Source of the DNA: Opisthocomus hoazin
Lineage: Eukaryota; Chordata; Aves; Opisthocomiformes; Opisthocomidae
Assembly (NCBI RefSeq): GCF_030867145.1
Contig: NC_134428.1
Coordinates: forward strand, 868,001 to 932,000
DNA: 64,000 nt
Direction of reading: 5' to 3'
The stretch's first letter is position 1, and each line of letters opens with the position of its first letter. Of the stretch, positions 36,113 to 48,100 are shown one piece after another. A model generated the notes under the pieces. The model saw nothing but the letters and a program-made list of their open reading frames with translations, was not told the origin of the DNA and searched no databases. Both the position numbers and the translations under genes were made by a program.

Positions 36113-39100
36113 GTAACAGGCGCAGGCAGGCGGGAAGTCTTTGGGAAACTCCTGGGCTGTTCTCCTGCCCTGGGGCTTCGCTTCATGCCTGGGCGTGTTG
36201 GTTCCCAAGGGAGGGAAAGATGGAAAGGGTCGTTGTTCTTGCGGTGAGTCCAAGAGGTTGTGCTGTCTGTCTTTCCAGGCCCAGACCCAGCGTGTGCCCT
36301 GCGGTCCCCAGGGAGCAGGAAAACGAGGGAGGAGCTGCTCCAGGCCATGCAAAACGGGTGTCAGCACCCAGCGCTCGCCACAGGGCAGGAGCTGCTGGAG
36401 ATAGGCGGTGTGCACCCGCTCTGGGGAGAGCAGGTAGGACTCTCCAGCGCGGAGGAGGCGATGGGGAAAAGGGCTGTTGCCTGCCCTTTTGGTGGGCTGC
36501 CAGGGAGACAGGGTGTTTGGAAACGGCGTGGAGGGGTTCCTTGTCATCCGGGAACAAATGCTCTGCCAGGTGTTGTCCCTGGGAAGCAGAATTCTCGAGA
36601 CACTGCTTCCTTTTTGGCTCCTTTCTCGTCACTTCGAGTGATGTCCCTGGCACATGGCGCAGGCGCGTGCTCTCGAGGAAACAAACTCCCAAGCAGGAGA
36701 AGAGATGCATTTTGCATCCGAGTTGTGACAGGTCTCTCGCTAGGATTTCATGGGTTTGGGGTGTGTGTTTGTGCTAAGATTGTCTCGGGAAGCACGATGA
36801 TTCGGGAAGCGCTCTAGGCACCAAGGAGCTGTATTAGATCACTGTGGTTCCAAAAATGTGTGGTTTTAATGTAGATGAGCCTGCCGTATACTGGGAGTCT
36901 GCCGGCCGTGAGTCGCCAGCTGATGAAGAAGCCATCGAGGAGGGCAAAAGCTCTGAGGGGGAGGCATGTAAACCCCAAGGCTTTACATTGGAGACTTCCT
37001 TTTAGGCTTCTATCACACCCTTAATGCAGAAGAAGACTTTTCCATGAGTAATGCCAAAGGCAGGGTTCTTGGAAACTCTTTTCCCATCCGACGTCAAGTT
37101 AGTGACAGTCCTCTTCTGGGTCTGTGACATGCTGCCGCTCTCTCCTGTTTTGAGCTGATTTCCTAAGTTCCGTCCATTTTTATTCTTTCCCTTTGAGCAG
37201 ACAGGAAACATCACAGCCCAAATACCGACCCCAGGGTTGGATTCGTCCCTTTGCCACCGGAGCCTCGGAAGTCCTGGGACAGCAGAAAGTGCCGATGTGC
37301 AAGAGGTTCTGAGAGCATGTGACGTCCGGCTCACTGTGCCCGCGCACACCTCTGAGGTGCTGGAAACCAACAAGAGCTTGTGTCAGCAGCTGAACAAAGC
37401 CAAAAGAAAAGCTGGCAGGCTGGAGCAGGAAGTGGAGCAACTGAAAGAAACTCTCCGGGAGAAGACACTGGCTTTAGATAGAGCAGAAAGAGAATTACAT
37501 CAGGCTCGGAGGCAGGCAAAGGAGCAGCACGCTCTACCCCCGAAGAACGCTCAAGAGAGAAAAGATGTCATCAAGCAGGCAGAAGGGCTGCAGGAACAAC
37601 TGTCCCAGCTCCAGAGTGAAAATGTTTTCCTCCGTCAGCAGCTGGGAGAGGTGCGGAACAAGGCCGCCCAAGAACATAAGGTGAGCGACGCCTTTATATG
37701 CGAGGCGGACAAAGTAGAAAAAGAGGTGAGATGATCACTGAGCAGGAATGACTGAAAGCAGAGCAGTTCCCAAGGCTGTCTGGTGCTCCGGAAAGTCAGC
37801 AGGTGTAAGCTACCTGCGTGGGAGTCCATCACTCGAGCTGGTTCTGGTTTTGTTGGAATTGCGGAAGGTGCCGGCAAGCCTTGAGACGTGCTTATAGACA
37901 CATACTTAGATACAGTCTCCGCATCTTCCCAGCAGAATGTGCTGGAAACAGAAATCATCCTTCAGAGATGGCATTTCTGTAGTTGTCTTCACTTGCCAAG
38001 GATGGCTAGAGACCGTCAGCTGTGCAGATGTCGCCTTCTTCCAGGGGATGAGGCTGCTCTGCTTTGCGATGCACTTAGAGAACCGATCTCGGTATATTAT
38101 CTAGTAACTGCAAGTCAAAAGACAGATTTTGGCTTCTTACCTTTTTCTCTGTCCTCCCGTGACATTGTTTCCCTAGAGAACAGTGGGACGGCTGCAAGAA
38201 GAGCTCACTGATGCTTCAAGAAAGCAGTGGATAGCAGAAAAGTCGCTGAAAGCTTCCACACTCCTACGCGATTACCTGAAGGAGGAAAACTCCCGCTTGC
38301 AAGAGGACTTGGACAAGGCTAAGGCCAAGGTATGCAAAGTCTGTAAACCTGTCAGTATGGAGGAAGCTGTTCCGTTGCTTCAAAGAGTGCCAGACAAGAA
38401 AATAATTTGGGAACAAATACAGGAGAGACTTCTCTGAGGACGTTATGAGTTTCTGCATCACTAACAACAGTTGTCCAGGCTCGAGGGTGCTTTTAGCTCC
38501 TTTCTCCTCGCTGCCTCCTCCCCTCTCACCTTGAAAAAGTCAGCTGGCTCTTCAGGGAGCTCGTTCCGAGGCTGTGGGAAGGCAGTGAGCTTGGGACAGC
38601 ACCTGGGTGGGGAAGAACGAGGCGGCCGTGCTCTTTGGAGACTGGGTTCTGTTCCGACACCGTGCAGAGGTTGTGGCCATGTGATTGAGTTTGGCGGAGA
38701 TTTGAGAGCCCTTTGCCTAAGACAGATTGTTTATTCCCTGCATCCAGATGTGTGAACTCTCTGCGCAGCTGGAGTTGGAGCGTGAAACATCTCTGCAGCT
38801 CGCACCTGCAAACCAGCAGCTGCGAGGGCTGGTGGCTACTCTTGTGCCGCACGGCTTGGCGACTGCTGGCGTGGCTCGTACGGCAGCAGCGCTTTCTGGA
38901 GAACAGTGTGAACAGATAGCACAGGCAGAAACGGGACAGAAGCAGCATCTCAGCCCACTTTTGCAGGTCAGTTTATGTACCATTTGCATCTGTAGTCTGC
39001 ATTGCGTTCATTCGTGGCGGTGGCGATGGCGTTTTAGGTGTTTGGTCTTGTGCATCCGGCTCTCCTTGTTGGTGCTGTGGGTTTGCCTTTCCCGTAGGGA

Positions 39101-42100
39101 AGCTGGGGAGCTGCAAAAGGCTGCGTCAAAGTGCCTCTGTGCGTGTGGTGGGACCTGTGTTCATGAGAAAGATGCCGCCTTTTCCTTCTCCCTGTCCATG
39201 CAGCGCTGTAGGCTGTTTAATACCAGCTTTTGTGTACAAATGGCAGGAAGAGCAGGCTTTTTGAGAGCCGGGGGCGTTGTCTTTTTCTTCCTGTTTCTTG
39301 AAGTTGCGCCTTCTGCTTTAGACACAGGCAGCCACTCCAGCCAGAAGAGAGGAGATCTGCACCACTGACGCCTCCTGGAGAAAACTGCTGGAGCAGAGAG
39401 TGAGCGCTCTGGAATCGGAGCTGGAGAGAGCACAGAGCTTGCAGGAGAAGAGCGCACTGCAAATGGCACGTGCGCAGGCTGAACTTAAAAGTTGGGAGAA
39501 ATGTTATCTGGTGGACCAGGAAATTAGAAGATGCTTTACGAAGACATTAAAAAAGTAAGTCCAAATGTCTTCTGTTTTTCCCCCACGTTATGGGAATACG
39601 ACCCTCTTCTTCGTGGCTTTTCCACCCCACTTCCCTTTCTTGGATCTGGTCAGCAGGATGCGTACGCTCAAGACGGCGTACTTCTCAGAAGAGCACGCCT
39701 TGGGCTCTCCCATTACGGAGGCCTGTTTGCCTTTCTCTTTACTGACCCTGAAGTAACACAACAAATCAGGCCTGTCTGCAGGACGTTTTGGTTCTTTTTC
39801 TTCAAACAGTTTTTTGTAGCCGTCTCTCCTTGCTGCATGGTGGTGGAAAAGAGGAGCTTCATTTCTGCTGCTCTTCTGCTCCACCTTAGGATAGACGCAC
39901 TTGGAAAGGCAGAGGGGACACAAGAGGAGTCTGTGAGGCAACAGGACTTTGTTCAGCTGCCGTTATGGCGGTGCATCGTCTGTTGGAGTTTACAGCAGGG
40001 GGAGGGAGGGAGCCTGCAGTCCCTACCACCTTCAAGGAAAGGTCCTACAAGGGAAGATATAAGACAGGTTGCTCAGAAGAGCCTGAGAAGCAGTACCTTT
40101 GGGTGGCTGGGAAGTTTGTGTGCATGAGTCCAACAGCGCAGCATCACCCTTGGGGAACACCTTTGTGCCACGATGAGTAACAGCCGTTCTTGCATGCTCC
40201 TGCCTTTTTCACAGGGCTAATGAGATGTTAGCAGAAGCCGTTGCTAAGAGCCCTCAGGACCCGCGGTGCGGATGCTTCAGTGGCAATGCAGAGAGTCTGG
40301 GCCAGACCACGGCACAGAGCGGAAACCCATCGGGCTCAGGTAAGCAGCTCCAGATGTGGCTCTTCAGTGGTCAGGTGGGCTTGAAGAATTGAACCGATTT
40401 CAGGACCCTTGCTCCTCTGGAGTCTTGAGCTCCCAAAGCGCTGATTTGCTTTTGAGGCTTTGTCTGCATAAGGTGGGTGGGCACAGAAGGTGTTCTGGCA
40501 GGACAAATTCTACCTATGTCCACCTGGGAAGGATGGACCCGTGCTGTGCTGAGAGAATTTCTTGGCCTGGCTTCGATAGCGGAGCTTTGTCTGCTCAAAG
40601 ACAGACGATCCTGTGCTTTGGTGGGGAGGAAGGCAGAAGCTGGTGCAAAACCTTGTGCTCCAGAAAAGCCCTCTGCTGAGCTTCCTGGGAAAACGGGGCA
40701 CTTGAGTGCAAAGGGGCCTCAGGTCTCTGAAGTGTAAGCAGATGCCATTTGGGTGGGTTCATCTGTTGTGTGCGGTCGTGAAGATGAAACTGCATCTGCT
40801 GGGATCCTCCCTGCACATACATCTCCTGCTCCTTGGCAAAAGCAGAATAAAGCCCAGGACGTGCCCTCGCAGGCCAACACCGCCTGACTGTGGCGCTTGC
40901 AACAGCAGCTATTAGAGGGGAACTCAATACTCCTGGAAGCTTGTCAGAATTGTTTGTCTGCCCCGATCCTCCCGTGCTTTCCCATGGCGTCCCTGCATGA
41001 GCCCCCACAGCATGGGGCTCAGCAAGGCTCCATGGCTGGGGACAGCAGAGCCCTGGCAGCTGTCCCCCGCCTGCCTCTCCAGCGAGGGGGTCTCCGCTCT
41101 GCTGGAGGGGCCACGGTCGCCGTCCCAGCTCGGGGGAGGCCAGCTCGGCCTGCGGGACTCTCCTCAGCGTGGGTGTGGGGGCCGGGGGTCAGGCCGGGGG
41201 CCAGCTAGGGGGGTCTGGGGGAGGCCCGGTGCCAGTCCCGGGCAGGGCGGGCGTCCCCGGGGGCTCTCCCTGGGGCCGGGGCAGCCGAGCCCTGCCCGGA
41301 GCTGCTCCATGCTGCGGGGCCGGGGGCCTGGGGCTCGGGCAGGGCGGGGTCTCCATGGAGAGCGGCCTGGAAGAGGGCCCGGGGCCTGGGCTGGGAGTGG
41401 GCTGGGCGGCAGTGGCCTGGGCAGGGCACGGGGGATGCTGGGAGCTGTAGTCCCCGGCCCCGGGGCATGCTGGGAGCTGCAGCCCCTCTCCCCCACCCCG
41501 GGGCATGCTGGGAGCTGCAGTGCCTCTCCCCCACGCCGGGGCATGCTGGGAGCTGCAGTCCCTCCCTGGGCACTGAGCGCCCCGTCATGACGCCGGGGGA
41601 TGGCCTGTCCTCTGTTCCTGCCCGCAGGGACACTGCGCTGGGCTGACCTTGGCTGGGAAGAGAGCCTCCACTCGGGGACACTGATTCAGTGGAGGAAAAG
41701 AAGGTTATCAGGAGTAGTCAGCATGGATTCACCAAGGGGAAATCATGCCTGACCAGTCTGATAGCTTTTTACGATGGCATGACTGGCTGGGTAGATGAGG
41801 AGAGAGCCGTGGATGTTGTCTACCTAGACTTCAGCAAGACTTTCGACACTGTCTCCCAGAACATCCTCCTAGGGTAGCTCAGGAAGTGTGGGCTGGATGA
41901 GTGTTCGGTGAGGTGGATTGGGAACTGGCTGAATGGCAGAACTCAGAGGGTTGTCATCAGCGGTGCTGAGTCTAGTTGGAGGCCGGTCACTAGTGGTGTC
42001 CCCCAGGGGTCAGTACTGGGCCCAGTCTTGTTTAACTTCTTCATCAATGACCTGGATGAAGAGTTAGAGTGTACGCTCAGCAAGTTTGCTAATGACACCA

Positions 42101-45100
42101 AACTGGGAGGAGTGATGGATACACCGTCAGGCTGTGCTGCCATTAAGCGTGACCTGGACAGGCTGGAAAGTTGGGCAGAGAGGAACCTGATAAGGTTCAA
42201 CAAGGGCAAATGCAGGGTCCTGCACCTGGGGAGGAACAACCCCAGGCACCAGTACAGGCTTGGGGCTGAGCTGCTGGAGAGCATCTCTGTGGAGAGGGAC
42301 CTAGGTGGCCTGGTGGATGACAGGTTGACCATGAGCCAGCAGTGTGCCCTGGCTGCCAAGAAGGCCAATGGTCTCCTGGGGTGTATTAGGAGGAGTGTGG
42401 CCAGCAGGTCCAGGGAGGTTCTCCTTCCCATGTACACTGCCCTAGTGAGGCCCCATCTGCAGTGCTGTGTCCATTTCAAGAGAGATGAAGAGCTACTGGA
42501 GAGAGTCCAGCGGAGGGCTACGAGGATGATGAGGGGACTGGAGCTTCTCTCCTACGAGGAGAGGCTGAGAGAGCTGGGCTTGTTCAGCCTGAAGAAGAGA
42601 AGGCTGCGAGGGGACCTTAGAAATGCCTCTAAGTATCTGCAGGGTGGGTGTCAGGAGGACGTGGCCAGACTCTTTCCAGTGGTGCCCAGCGACAGGACAA
42701 GGGGCAAACGGGCACAAACTGAAGCAGAGGAATTTCCGTCTGAACATGAGGAAGAACTTCTTCCCTCTGAGGGTGACGGAGTCCTGGAACAGGCTGCCCA
42801 GGGAGGCTGTGGAGTCTCCTTCTCTGGAGATATTCAAGACCTGCCTGGACGCAGTCCTGTGCAGCCTGGTCTAGGTGACCCTTCTTCGGCAGAGGGGTTG
42901 GACTAGATGATCCACAGAGGTCCCTTCCAAACCTGAACACAGCAAAACTCTGTTATCCTTGTAGAACCGGCCCCGTGCTCAGCCCTGCAAGCGCCTGAGC
43001 ACCGGGAGGAAGGGGTGAGCGAGCGGAGAGCGAGCGCTAAGTCACGGTGTCAACACGCAGAGAAGATCCAGAATTTTAGCAAGGCTTTCTGCAGCGGTAA
43101 ACAGGCTCTTCAGCAAAATGAACGCTTCAGTAGGAGGCATTCCTTGCCTTTTATTTTAAATAACAAAACTGAAAATCCAATATCAAAATCCTTGTTTGAA
43201 ACAGAGGTTTGGGGTTGTGTTTTTGGTTTTTTTTGCCAGATTGGGACCAAGAAAGAAGGTATGTTTTTATTTGTGTCTGAATAAAAGTCAAATTTAAGCT
43301 GAAATTTCCTGTGCCCAGCATGAAGCTGAAAAGGGAAAAATCTTTGTTCACCTTTTCTATAAGGAAAACTGTCTTCTTGCTAGTTCTGCTTAGGATTAGG
43401 ATACCAGTGTATATGCGGACAAATTTCTGTCAGTCTGCTCCTAATACATCTTTTCCTATTTCTTGCACTCGAAATACGGGATAGTCTGCATTAACTGGTG
43501 TGATGGTTGCAGATGTTTGTTGATTCAGGCTTGGAGGGTTGGTATACAACCACAATTTTTACTGTACTGGCCATTTCGTAAACATAGGTGCTAGCACAGC
43601 ACTGATACATGAACTGTGACTGTGTTTTGGTTTGCAGCAAATTATGAAATTTGTGATGAAAATAAGAAATATGGCTGTTTGGGCTTTTCAAAACTTACCC
43701 TAGCTGTTTGTGAAACCCGTACCTAAATATCCGAGGTGAGGCATTTTCCATATTCTAGAGGTAAACTGAGTCTCTGGAGTAACTATGGAGGGACCGCTGT
43801 AATAAACAGAGCACTGCTATTGAGCCTGGATCTCCAGAAACATAAACCTCTACCATTTGAATAAGAGAAGATGTTCCCATACGTCTGGGGAACTCCTCTC
43901 TCTGCTGTCGCACGCGTACACCTGTGCATAAGGGCAGTGCAATTTTGGAACCCTTATTCCTGTGAACCCTTACTCCTCTCTGAGCTTGGTGGAGGTCAAA
44001 GTCCAGACCAGGGCTGGTGACCAGGTGTTTTTCCTGTTCTGTACAGACAAAATTGAGTTACAGAAGGCCATGGAACACAACAGCAGACTGGACAAGGAAA
44101 TCCTGGCGCTGCAAGCATGGGTCCAAGCACCTGACTTGGAAAGGAAAGCATTCCTTGATTTGGTGAGTACCCATCTCCCGCTGCCGGGTCTCCTGCGGCA
44201 CCGAGGAGCCTTTGCGTGGCCGACAGCCCCGGGCTGGCTCTGGACATTCCGCCTCGCTCCTTCACCTGCCTCGCCGCTCTGATTTCCCCTCTCTTTTTCT
44301 GCAGTAAGTCTTTCCAGAGTTGCGGTTCTGACGTTGTGTGACTCATGGAGTAACAGACTTTGGGAAATGGGCAGAATAATTATCCAAAGAGTGCTTTAAG
44401 GCAGCTGCTGTTACTGCAGCCCTGAAAAAAGGCGGCTCTCAGAGCATCCTCTGGTGCAGGAAGGGTTCGATGCCTCGCCAAACGGAAGGGGCTGCGCGGG
44501 CTCACACTGCGTATGTGCTTTAGGGCTTGCCGCAGAGTCCTGAAAGACACGAGCAGGATCGACTCGGTGCTTGCTGTTACTGGCCAACGTCTGCACACAT
44601 TTAAGCGAGCAAACAGAGTACGCAACATTCCTATCTTTTCCTAGGTACTGTTATTAAAGACAACAAATAAGCTAGTCTAAACCCCAATACCTAGCCATTT
44701 TTAAACAATTTTTAATTTATGCTTATGTTTTGATACCTCTCTACCTCTTTGGCTTTTTATTGTGGCTGCGTTGACTTGCTCAGTAGCAGATAAACTTATT
44801 CCTTTTCATTTTGTGTTGGCTTTCTTAAGTGACTGTCATTACCATTAATGTTTGACGTAATGAATTTAGGATTCTCTAAATGCAGTAGTCTTTATCAACA
44901 AGATAGTTCCTTACCGAGATTGCCAACAGTGAATGAACACAACAGTCTGTTTCCCATTAAAAAGTGTCATTTGGCACAGATTTGGTGTCTGTTCTTAGCT
45001 CCAATTCTTTATATCAGTCCTTCAGCAGCCTGTAATTGGTTGCCGGCAGCCTATAATTACATATGCTGCCCCAGCACAGATAGCTCAGCAGCTGTCTTGC

Positions 45101-48100
45101 TGGTCTCTTGGATCAAAATGAGTATTTTTAAATCAATAGAAGTATCTCTGACAGTACCATGCCCATCTCTTTATGATAATATTGAAAACTTACTTTCTTG
45201 AATATAATTTATTCACATTTGAGGATTTAAAAATTTGAGTATGTAGTTCTGTTCCTTCCGTTGAAAGAAGTTGCTGGTTCTTCCTTAGCATAGCCTCTAA
45301 GCGCGTCTGTAATCTCAAAGCTTGTATTTGCAGGACAGTCTGTTTCTGGGTCTGCAAAAACATTATGTAATTTAGTTCGTACTGCTCAGTTTACTTTTTT
45401 TTAATTCCAGATAACATTGTATTTGCTTTAGCACACTGCTTCTTTCGGTCGCTATGTATACATACACTTTTGTCTGTATACCTATGTTTTTATTACATAT
45501 AAAGAGAGAAATACATAGACACAAAAAATTTGCAGAGAAGTGTAAGATATTGTTTTCTCTGTACAGAAAAAAAATGCAGCCAGAGTGAGACTGCTTCCAA
45601 CCAACCACGTTGTTAAGCTAAAAGCAAATTACCTTTATTCCTTAGGAATGAGGTTTAACTGTTGGCACAGAAGTTAGAAACCCACCATTTTTAGTATGTA
45701 GAAGCTGAAACTGGACTTTGTTACGAGACACAGAAGTTCTGCATCCTGAGGTCTTTTTGCTGCCGGTGAGTTCCGGACAGCAGGGTGAGGAGCAGGCTGG
45801 ACAGCTGGCTCTGGCTTGGTGGTGTGTGGGAGACCGACCCCATCCCTGCATGTGCTCCACCAGTTGGTGTACTGAGCCTTAACCCTGCAGGATTCGGCAT
45901 CTGCGTGGCGTGAGCGGGCTTGCCAGGCGCCTGTGGGTGTGGGTGGAGGCATAGCACGAGGCTGAAGAAAGGAAAAATGCTTGCTGAGAAGGTGGCCTGT
46001 GAACGCTTTGCGAGGGCTGGTAGCTTCAGAGACTAGCAGAGCTGCTAAATCTGTGAAAAATGATAAAGTGGGGACGGCAGTGTTCTGCTGAACCCATGCA
46101 AGGTCCGTGGCATCGACTGTGTGAGGCTCAGCTGGCACCCATGGGTGCTGCTGGCCACGCTTGAAGAGCACGGGATGGTACCTGCATCTGGTGAAGGTGA
46201 GCACCCTTTGTGGGGCTTCACCAACACCCGGCCAGAAGTCACTGCGGTACGACCCCGTGCTTGTGAGTCGATGGCTGGGGTTTGCTTCCCGGCTGCTGCT
46301 CCAACTGGTAGCCAAGAGCGAGTGTGAGTGAGTGTGTGAGTGAGTGAGTGAGTGTGTGACGTGAAGAGTTACCTGCTAATAACAGTATTCTATTGATCCC
46401 ATCGATAACAGCAAAGGCCAAAAGGCATCCTCAGAAAGAGTGATTGTCTACCCCTCTGCACCCAGTCCTGTTCGGTAAAAGGGAAAGTACGACATGTGCG
46501 TGATCAGTAATTGAAATAAATGGAGAAAAATCGCTTACCCTTGAACATAGCAGCGTTCCCCCTTTTACTGCTTTTAGCTCTCTGAATAGTCTGAGGCCGC
46601 CCGGTTGGAGCAGCCGCATGATCTCAACCGATCCCTCAAGCTGAGTGGGTAATATTAATAAATCTGCGGCGTATCTACAGCGAATTTGAGGGGAATCTTA
46701 ATTCTCTAAGACAGCAAGATGAACCTTCACCAAAAATACAAGCAAGTGTTTTCCTTTTGAAGGATGAACAGCTCAAAGAGGAGATCTCCGAGTATCAGAA
46801 GAGCGAGAAGCAAGGACTCCTGTTGCCTGCGCCAGCCGAGACTGAAGAAGTCGCAGCGTGTGTGGAGTCCTGGCTGGACGAGAGGGGACATAGTTTGGTG
46901 CGGTTGAGCAACCCAGGCTTGGTAACGGAGACAGACCTTGAAAGTAGCGAACACGGAACACTGCTACAGAAGTAGAGTGGCGAACACGGAACACTGGAGC
47001 AGGGGGACTGCCACGTTGTTGCTTCCTGCCTTATTGTCGCTTCCGCATCGAGATGCAGCTCTTCACCAATCACAGCGAGTTGTAGCTATTTTGACTATAT
47101 ATGGTGAAGATAACTAACCAATCAGAGGCTGTAACTGCTTTGCTATATAAACCTTGTTTTGCTGACTAATAAAGGAGAACGATCAAACTCACATTGAGAT
47201 TTCATCGTTACTCCGGGTCCGTCTCCCAGCTCGGGCAGTTGGGGAGGCCAGCGTGAAGGCTTAGAAATAAGAAAACCAGCACAAACCAGCTGCGAGTGCC
47301 AAGACTGGGGCTTTGCAAAAGGAACTGTAACGGGGAGGAGAAGCTGGGCTGCTCCTGGCTCCTGTAAGCCCTTTAAGACTGCAGGACTAATAATCGTTCC
47401 CAGGAGACGCCCCACAAAGGTAGCTGCCTCGGGGTGGGGGGATGGATGGTGCAAACGCAGAGCGACCACTTGTCCAGACAAACTCTTCCCTGCCAGGAGA
47501 AGCGCAGAGGTCAGCGTTTTGCTGGCTCAAGCCCAGAGTCCTCACTAGTTGTGAGTACTGGTTTGGTTTTAACTCGTGGCTTGTCTATGTTTAGATCACA
47601 AGTTTAGAAATGGAGTTACTTGAAGCACAGAAGAACAAACCTGAGAAGAGTGAGGAAGAAGAGGCATCGTCTGGAGCACAAGAGATGGAAGAGGTAAGAG
47701 GTTTTCCCTGGGAAACGAACTGTATTTTTTAGAAACGTTATTAAATGAGCATCTCCCGTGTATGCTCTTTGTCACCGTCTTCTGAGAATTTCTGGCCCCT
47801 CGGCTCATGCAAGACCGACGGATGTCTCGGGAGGAGAGCAGCCAACGTGCCAATGCTATCTCCCCGATAACTCATCTCCCTGATAACTCATCTCTCCTGT
47901 GAGGTTGTCTTGCCTTCAGCCCTGTGGAGCCTGTTGACTTCCCAGTGAGGGTGAAGGGTTTACACATCAAAAGGGGCTTGACTCTTCTTTGGGGTTTAGT
48001 GAAACCTGGGCAGCGCGTCGGTGTGTTTACAAGGCTGTTTCCCAGCCGGTTTGGGACAGGCATTACTGCCCATTGGTCACTTGCCAGCCAGACGATTGGA

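Noticed and set aside
37201..37216. Upstream acceptor (ttgagcag) for exon 4
   Set aside because: Better polypyrimidine tract but wrong phase after exon 3; the AG at 37216 keeps the frame.
40997..41681. ORFs of 90-197 codons in the 41-kb region, both strands
   Set aside because: Created by CpG-island composition; Pro/Gly/Ala-rich with no recognisable domain.
42966..43014. Candidate exon ([17 protein letters not shown]) after the CR1
   Set aside because: Acceptor and donor exist, and it would accept exon 8's phase, but it exits in phase 0 and exon 9 needs phase 1; including it breaks the frame.
33142..47252. The two LTRs as the ends of one full-length endogenous retrovirus
   Set aside because: The 13 kb between them holds host exons, minisatellites and a CR1, with no gag, pol or env-like sequence.
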